Of a stretch of DNA of 64,000 bases, positions 58,270-64,000 are shown piece by piece. A program made the position numbers and the translations under genes. Position 1 is the first letter of the stretch. Every line of letters begins with the position of its first letter. Origin of the DNA: Carnegiea gigantea (taxonomy: Eukaryota; Streptophyta; Magnoliopsida; Caryophyllales; Cactaceae); the NCBI GenBank assembly GCA_029747015.1, contig JAKOGI010000053.1, positions 747,501 through 811,500 of the forward strand. The letters run 5' to 3'. The notes under the pieces were generated by a model. The model saw nothing but the letters and a program-made list of their open reading frames with translations. It did not search any database and was not told where the DNA came from.

Positions 58270-59800
58270 TTATTTCCAATGTCACAAAAAATATTTATCT
58301 TAATTTTGATGTCACACCTTGTTGCCTAAAACTATTACTTTTTTTTAATATAAGACCTAAAATTTTATCCCTTTTTCAATGTCACTCCCATTATTTTCTT
58401 GTTAATTTCATTTCTTAACCTAGCCACAAAATTATAGAACTAATTTAAATAGACATGTCCTTTTCTCCGAATATAATGACGAGTAGAGTTTTGCTCTTTT
58501 TCACATTTGAAAAGAACGGAGAATAGGGTGCCCATGCCCTTGTCCATCTCTATCCTTTTTACTTGGCCTGTCCGATCTAGTTAGGAGATGGCCTAGATTA
58601 TTATGTACTGAATCTAGCTATTAAGGATGCTGTATGTACTGACGCTGATGAGTAATGACATATAATCCCTATTTTCTATTAAAAAAAAAGGTGTAGTTTT
58701 AAAATAAGGAAAGAGACTATATTTTCATACCACAAGAATCGACAAAAAATAAAAACAAGAACCATACTTCACCAATCTATATACGCAAAGTCAAATTTCC
58801 AGTTCCCAAAAACCCACCGTCCAAGGCCCTGTTTTTTTCGTTAATAAATTCCAATTTATCAATTTCAATCAATTTTAACCCACTTCATAAACTTCAACAA
58901 AAAATACTCACTTCAACCCACTTTCCACCATTTTAACCAACTTCTACCCATCATATTAAAAAATTTCAACCCAATTCAACCTACTTCAGCCTATTTCAAC
59001 AAGTTTCAACAAAAAAAACATCCATTTCAACCAACTTCAATAGAAAAGTATTCACTTCAACCCACTTCAATCCACTTCTACCATCAATTTCAACCAATTT
59101 CATCCATTTTTCAACCCATATTTTCCAACGAACAGAACATGCCCCAAATATAATTTGTTAGATTGAAGACTTAAAGTCGATTTCTTTTACTTTTCGAACA
59201 ATTTAAAGAAATTGTAGCAAATTTTTGTCAACTTATTTTTTGTAAATGAAAAAGAAAGAGTAAAGAAGGGTAAATTATTTAATTGATTTTACAAACTTTG
59301 GAAAATAGATCCTTGGTTTATTTTGCTTGACAATTAGTTTTCATGTAGTATTTAGATTTGTAATTATTTCAATGAACACTTATGGTTACCCTTTTTGTAG
59401 GTACGAAATTAAATTAGCCTGTATTATTATATTCATCATTATGCAATCAAGCTATAATTTAATTATTACATTTTTAACATTGTTTTGGGTCTCCATTTAT
59501 TTTTACAAGTTGTTTATGGTTCCTGTAACATGAAGAGACAAAGAAAGCAATAGTCAGCTTCTTTAATTCAAAGCTCCATGTATTTTATGCAGCCAAAATT
59601 AAAAATCTATTTATTTTATTTCTGTATTTTTCTAGTTTAGTTTAAGAAATGGAACTAATAGGAAAAATAATTGGGGTGACATTGGAAAAAAAGGGGTTGA
59701 ATTTTAGGTATTATATTAGAAAAAAAATTATTTTAAATGACAAGATGCAGCATTGAAATTAAGAAAAATTTTTAGATATGGCATTTGATAAAAAACTTTA
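58270..59800. mobile_element. Element with long imperfect terminal inverted repeats (about 150 bp arms)
   Basis: The left arm, about 58270-58420, matches the reverse complement of about 59641-59800 over most of its length. Shared wording includes aatataa-acctaaaatt, the ttccaatgtcac type and ttagttccatttctt against ttaatttcatttctt. The interior has no transposase. It contains the MITE copy at 58825-59144. Long-arm elements of this sort suggest a foldback or Mutator-like origin; the exact ends are not resolved. Confidence 0.55.
58825..59144. mobile_element. MITE family with ACTTCAACC minisatellite, copy 4
   Basis: Ends GGCCCTGTTTTTTTCGTT and AACGAACAGAACATGCCCC are inverted repeats. It is nested between the arms of the long-inverted-repeat element. 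Confidence 0.72.
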
Positions 59801-59983
59801 TGGGAGTTTCACGCCCTACCTAAAACTTTATGTGATTTGTTGGAGAAAACCTTTAATGCTACGTTGGTTCGAACAGTTTCCGATAGATTTATGGTAGGTA
59901 AGGTGGCCACTTAGGTAAAAATTAAGTTGTGCTATTATCTTCACCCTATTTTAAATGCATGATTTTAGGCACTATTAAACTCA

Positions 59984-60260
59984 ATGTGGGGGTCATTGGA
60001 TGCCAACAATATGTGCTTAAGAAATAGCATCCAATGTCCTATACCTAGATTGTATACATCATCACGGAGTCAAACATATTTTGACTTAATTATTTGTAAA
60101 TTTGCAACTTATTCATTCCGTGTAATAAAATATATAGTTTCCTTCAAAGGTCAGGTCATTTATATCTTCGTGGATAATGATATCTGTAAAAGTAAGATTA
60201 TTTACATCTAGATCTTTCTAAACCCTGTGCATGCTGGGTCAACACTGGGAATTGTTGTTG
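59984..60260 (+). mobile_element. SINE-like fragment, plus orientation
   Basis: The 3' part reads aaaccctgtgcatgctgggt, then ttgttgttgttac, the reverse complement of the type seen in intron 1 of the sugar transporter. The 5' part (gtcattggatgccaacaata, tgtgcttaagaaatagcatc) has a decayed inverted partner at 60365-60500. Confidence 0.45.
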
Positions 60261-60364
60261 TTACTGTTGTAATGTCATAATTTTCTTCATTCTTTTAGTA
60301 TCACAATTTTCATGTGATTAATCAAAGCATTAAATCAAAGCATATCTAACTTAGTAATAGCATA

Positions 60365-60500
60365 TGCAAAATAAATATCATGCATCCAAGTGCAAGGGAT
60401 TCGATGCTACTTCTCAAGTACAAATTATTGACGTCTAACGGGGCTTGAACTAAGGATTGTCGGTGTTCAAAACCTGTAATATGTACTATAGTTTTAATAT
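60365..60500 (-). mobile_element. SINE-like fragment, minus orientation
   Basis: The reverse complement shares gtacttgagaagtagcatc-like text with 60010-60035, making an inverted pair with the preceding fragment. Confidence 0.4.
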
Positions 60501-61945
60501 GAGCCAGGAAAACAAAATGCAAGCATGTTTTTATTGGATTCAACGCACAAAGTTCAATTGGAGGTTGATAATGTACTTCCCACAAGGTGTTTCCTATGTG
60601 TAAGCAAATACTGTAATCATCAAACTTACAATTAAATAATTTAGACTTGCCCTTGCATTGTTCTCCTCTTCTTTGTTGTCTCTAGTGTGCATTGAGAATA
60701 TGATCAACAACTATGGCGTATATGTGGCAGTGCATTTATTCATGATTACTTTCTTCCTCATCAACTCCTCTAAATGCACAAAAGTGACTGTTCATAGCCA
60801 ATATATTTAGTTAGTCTTGAAAATGAAAGTCCCAGTACATATAATGAAGTTGTTCTCTTTATAGAAATTTTTTTTTTTCAAAGGTTAAAAAGTTTTAAAA
60901 TTGTTTACATAAAGGCAATTACGAACAATAAACACTAGACAAGCTATGTTTAAAGGGTTTTGCCCAAATTGTTATCAATAAGCATACATAATAGGTTCGA
61001 GCTCTGGACCAGCTCGGACCTTATGACACATTCAAGTTTAGCAACCTAATCTGTTGCCATATTACTATATGGAGGTGATCTTTAGTTCAAAGTTCAAGAA
61101 TAGTTTCTTTAAAATGTGTAGCTAGAACATTTTAAATAATTCAAAATGAAGTACAAACTCCTTAAATCCAAATATCTTTTTCATCTCCTTATATTTAACT
61201 AATAATTAACTATATTGTGATTTTTTCAAGCGCTGCCTACTTTTAAAGCAAACTATGTCTGCATGTTTGAATTAATGACCAAGTAAGCTAGAACCTTATT
61301 TCCATAAGTAATTTGTGAAGATGACTTCATGTGTTTGACTAGAATTGCCCCTATCCAGTCATTAGGTGAAGGCATAAAGACAATATAGTTGAGACAGAAC
61401 CTAATTGTCAATTTCAAAAAGTTTTAGCAATCATGCCAACTGAAAAGTTTAAGGTTAAAGCTCGCAAAATCCCTCAGGTGTATGAAGTTGTTTTTCCCAA
61501 GGGACCAGTACTAAGGTCACTGATTCCAGCTTTCTCCTACATATGTCATTCCCGTCCTGTCTCCCACTGTATTGTTTTCAGTGTCCCCCTATTCTGCCAC
61601 CCTAACACACTTTTTTCTAGTTGGTATGCCCCTACCTTGGTGCATTCTATTGGAGCACAGTCACAAGGGTGGTCATAACCTCTTTTCAAAGGGTTAAAAA
61701 CAAACTATCACCAGAATCAACACAAGTGTTCACATTATTGGAAACAAAACATTGGTGACCAAAATCATGTACGCATGGAGCGATCTCTCTGTGAGACAAA
61801 ATTTAGAGACAAAAAAATTAAAATGAACTCCAACCGAGACTAACTAGAGCAACTGAATGAATATAATTGGAGTAAGATGGACTGATTTTGGTGACAAGAA
61901 TGGAGCGCTCGTCTCAATTAGAGCCAAAATTGCTCCAGTTTCCAA
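60501..61945. other. Intergenic, nothing recognised
   Basis: AT-rich. An open frame at 61433-61678 has no family I recognise and no supporting signals. Confidence 0.35.
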
Positions 61946-62076
61946 ATTTCATGTCCAACTTTCTTAAAACCTGAGCATTGCAGGTTCTCGTTTGGTCTCA
62001 GAAAGAGAGAGGTGAGGGTTTCAATTGAGCGTCCGAAAACAACATCGAACCCATGCATTGCTACTACTAGAGGGGT

Positions 62077-62521
62077 TGTTAGGATATTTAGAGTAGAGCT
62101 GTCAAACGGGTCGGGTCAGGTCGACCCATTTAATAAACAGGTCAATTTCGTGTTGGTCTTGAAAATAGCTTAGATTTGCTTAAAACTGAAAAATAACAAG
62201 TTTTCACACTAAATAATCAAATCGTGTCAACTTCGGATTCAAATTGGTTCGGTTCAGGTCGGGTTCATTTTTCTCTTAGTAAATTCAGGTCGGGTTATCG
62301 TGTCGGGTCAGACTTTGACAGCTGTAGTTTAGAGTTTCCGTTTTGTGTAATATTATGTTTCCTAATTCCTGTATCTATCTTTGTATAGGATTCTATTGCT
62401 ACATCCTTTTCTTATTGTATTAGGACTTCATTTGTACAGGATCTTTTCACTATATATGTGAGACACAGCTAAGGGAGAAGGCTGAGGAAGTTAATTGTCT
62501 CCCAAAGTTCCATATTTTTCA
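62077..62521 (+). repeat. Copia LTR, upstream duplicate, interrupted by a MITE
   Basis: It begins TGTTAGGATATTTAGAGT and ends catatttttca. The following primer-binding site is decayed (TGGTTTCAAAGC, 62522-62533). Confidence 0.75.
62095..62327. mobile_element. hAT-like MITE with GAGCTGTCAAA ends
   Basis: The left end AGAGCTGTCAAACGGGTCGG and right end CTTTGACAGCTGTAG are inverted. A perfect 8-bp target duplication TTTAGAGT (62087-62094 and 62328-62335) supports hAT. The empty site is seen in the duplicate LTR at about 62805. Confidence 0.88.
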
Positions 62522-62794
62522 TGGTTTCAAAGCTGGACAACAACAAATTGTTTTTCCTCAAAATTTAGCTATAGTTAATGACATTAAAATCGAGAACGAG
62601 AATAACTCAAAACCAGTGACTGATTCGAGTAACCCTCAATCTCCATACTACTTGTGTACCTCAAATTTCATGTCCAACTTTCTTAAAACCTGAGCATTGT
62701 AGCTTCTCGTTTGGCCTCGAAAAGAGAGAGGTGAGGTTTCAATTAAGAGACCCAAAACAACACCGAACGCATGCATTGCTACTACTAGAGAGGC

Positions 62795-62998
62795 TGTTAG
62801 GATATTTAGAGTTTCCATTTTGTGTAATATTATGTTTTCTAATTCCTGTATCTATCTTTGTATAGGATTCTATTGCTACATCCTTTCCTTATTGTATTAG
62901 GACTTCATTTGTACATGATATTTTCACTATATATGTGAGACACAGCTAAGGGAGAAGGTTGAGGAAGTTAATTCCCTCCCAAAGTTTCATATTTTTCA
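62795..62998 (+). repeat. Copia 5' LTR, 204 bp
   Basis: It runs from TGTTAGGATATTTAGAG to CATATTTTTCA. A perfect primer-binding site TGGTATCAGAGC follows at 62999-63010. Confidence 0.82.
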
Positions 62999-63047
62999 TG
63001 GTATCAGAGCCAGACAACCATAAATTGTTTTTGCTCAAAATTTAGCC

Positions 63048-63998
63048 ATGGTTAACGACAGTAAAATCGAGAATGAGAGTAACCCAAAACCAGTGATTGA
63101 TTCGAGCAACCCTCAATCTCCATACTACTTGTGTACCTCGGATAATATGGGGAATATAATCTGCCTTATAAGCCTCAATAGTGAGAACTATGCTAATTGG
63201 AGCTGGCTTGTTGCTAATGGCTTGAAATCGAAGAACAAACTAGGTTTTGTGGATGAATCTTTGTCAAAGCCAGAAAGTACTTCCCTAGATGTTCATGCCT
63301 AGGAGAAGTGCAACGCGATGGTAATCGCTTGGTTATATAATGTCATAGATAAGAACCTACATGGGTCAATTGACTATGCTGAGACTGCTGCGGAGATATA
63401 GAAAGATTTAAGGGAGAGATACTCTCAAGGCAATGAGATTCAAATACATCGGTTAAGAAGAGACATAATGCTTACCAGTCAAGGAACCATGAACGTGACT
63501 CAGTATTTCACGACGCTGAAGACTTTGTAGGATGAACTTAGTGCACATTTCGTGATGCCTAATTACAATTGTATTAAAGAATTTAGTTTGTACAAACATC
63601 TGGAGGTAGAGAGAGTGCACCAATTTCTTATGCGGGTGAACTCTTCACAATTTGGAGTTGTGAGGTCAAATATTCTAAGCCTTGAACCTCTCCCTAACCT
63701 AAATAAAGTCTACTCAATGATACTTCACGAGGAACGACAATAGAACATGGCTAGAGGAATGGACTCAAAACTCATGGCAGAAGCAACAGCATTCAAGGCC
63801 TTGATCGTGAACAGAGGAAGACTGGACAGCCATCCGAAGTGTACCCACTGCCTGAAATTGGGGCATGAAAGACACCAATGCTTCGAATTGAATGGGTATC
63901 CACCTAATTGGCAGGGGAGGAGGAGCAATAGAATGATCCAGCCCTCAAATCAAAATCCGAGTAGCAGCAATTTCGGGACGAGTGGTGGAAAAGGCTAG
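63048..63998 (+). pseudogene. Ty1-copia gag, one frame with four TAG stops, runs to the right edge
   Basis: From ATG 63048 a single frame continues to the window end. It reads SLNSENYANWSWLVANGLKS (copia Gag N-terminal fold) and AMVIAWLYNVIDKNLHGSID, then IQIHRLRRDIMLTSQGTMNV. The zinc knuckle CTHCLKLGHERHQC follows, with FELNGYPPNW right after it. TAG codons at about 63301, 63399, 63528 and 63741 interrupt it, but no frameshift does. Short LTR, initiator-Met primer site and this Gag type point to a common plant copia lineage; pol would lie beyond the edge. Confidence 0.82.
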
Positions 63999-64000
63999 CA

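Larger units (their letters stand above)
61946..63139 (+). repeat. Tandem duplication of the copia 5' region
   Basis: Unit A (61946-62658) and unit B (62659-63139) are direct copies. Each holds about 130 bp of flank, the LTR, the primer-binding region and the first 90 or so bases of gag. Unit A is longer only because of the MITE at 62095-62327. Confidence 0.85.

Noticed and set aside
61433..61678. 81-residue plus-strand frame
   Set aside because: No recognisable motif, no splice or promoter context; probably chance in AT-rich DNA.

Overview
The window is plant nuclear DNA, almost certainly from a eudicot. The evidence is introns with GT/AG borders and AT-rich intergenic DNA. The transposon families also fit: L1-type LINE, Ty1-copia, Ty3-gypsy of the Tekay and Tat types, TRIMs, hAT-like MITEs and SINE fragments. 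I can support only one host protein gene. The rest is a nested, mostly decayed transposon landscape.

Layout. 1-6529: L1-type LINE on the minus strand (ORF2 reverse transcriptase/endonuclease, then ORF1), full of stops. 6546-10190: a very long (about 3.6 kb) Tekay-like LTR carrying a 41-bp array of small palindromes, followed by a primer-binding site and non-coding leader. 12690-14790: decayed Ty3-gypsy pol with an inserted MITE. 16636-17132: a TRIM. 19813-20253: a long inverted repeat. 20825-23822: an LTR element that holds only gag and protease and whose LTRs carry an extended heat-shock-element-like array. 24668-26136: two MITEs. 26832-31170: the host gene, a four-exon monosaccharide/H+ symporter closest to STP14, with TATA box, a five-codon upstream ORF, a GAA microsatellite and poly(A) signals. 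33860-35190: copia pol remnant on the minus strand. 35452-35896: two TRIM-like units in opposite orientation.

36126-54134: a large Tat-lineage gypsy element with gag and protease but no visible reverse transcriptase, RNase H or integrase. It has a captured plant-mobile-domain gene on its antisense strand and W-box-dense LTRs. Its 3' LTR is split by a hAT-like element. That element is itself split by a young gag-protease-only LTR element (49183-53413) with nearly identical LTRs and a perfect 5-bp target duplication. This gives a three-level nest.

54135-61940: MITEs (four copies of one family in the whole window), a long-inverted-repeat element, SINE fragments and AT-rich DNA. 61946-64000: a short-LTR copia element whose 5' end is tandemly duplicated. 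Its gag frame is broken only by four TAG codons and runs off the right edge.

Only the sugar transporter is expected to serve the plant. The recurring theme is non-autonomous retroelements: three unrelated LTR elements keep Gag and protease but show no polymerase, so they would need enzymes supplied from elsewhere. Two of the LTR types carry dense stress-type regulatory motifs. Coordinates of mobile-element edges are by-eye estimates unless terminal motifs or target duplications are stated.
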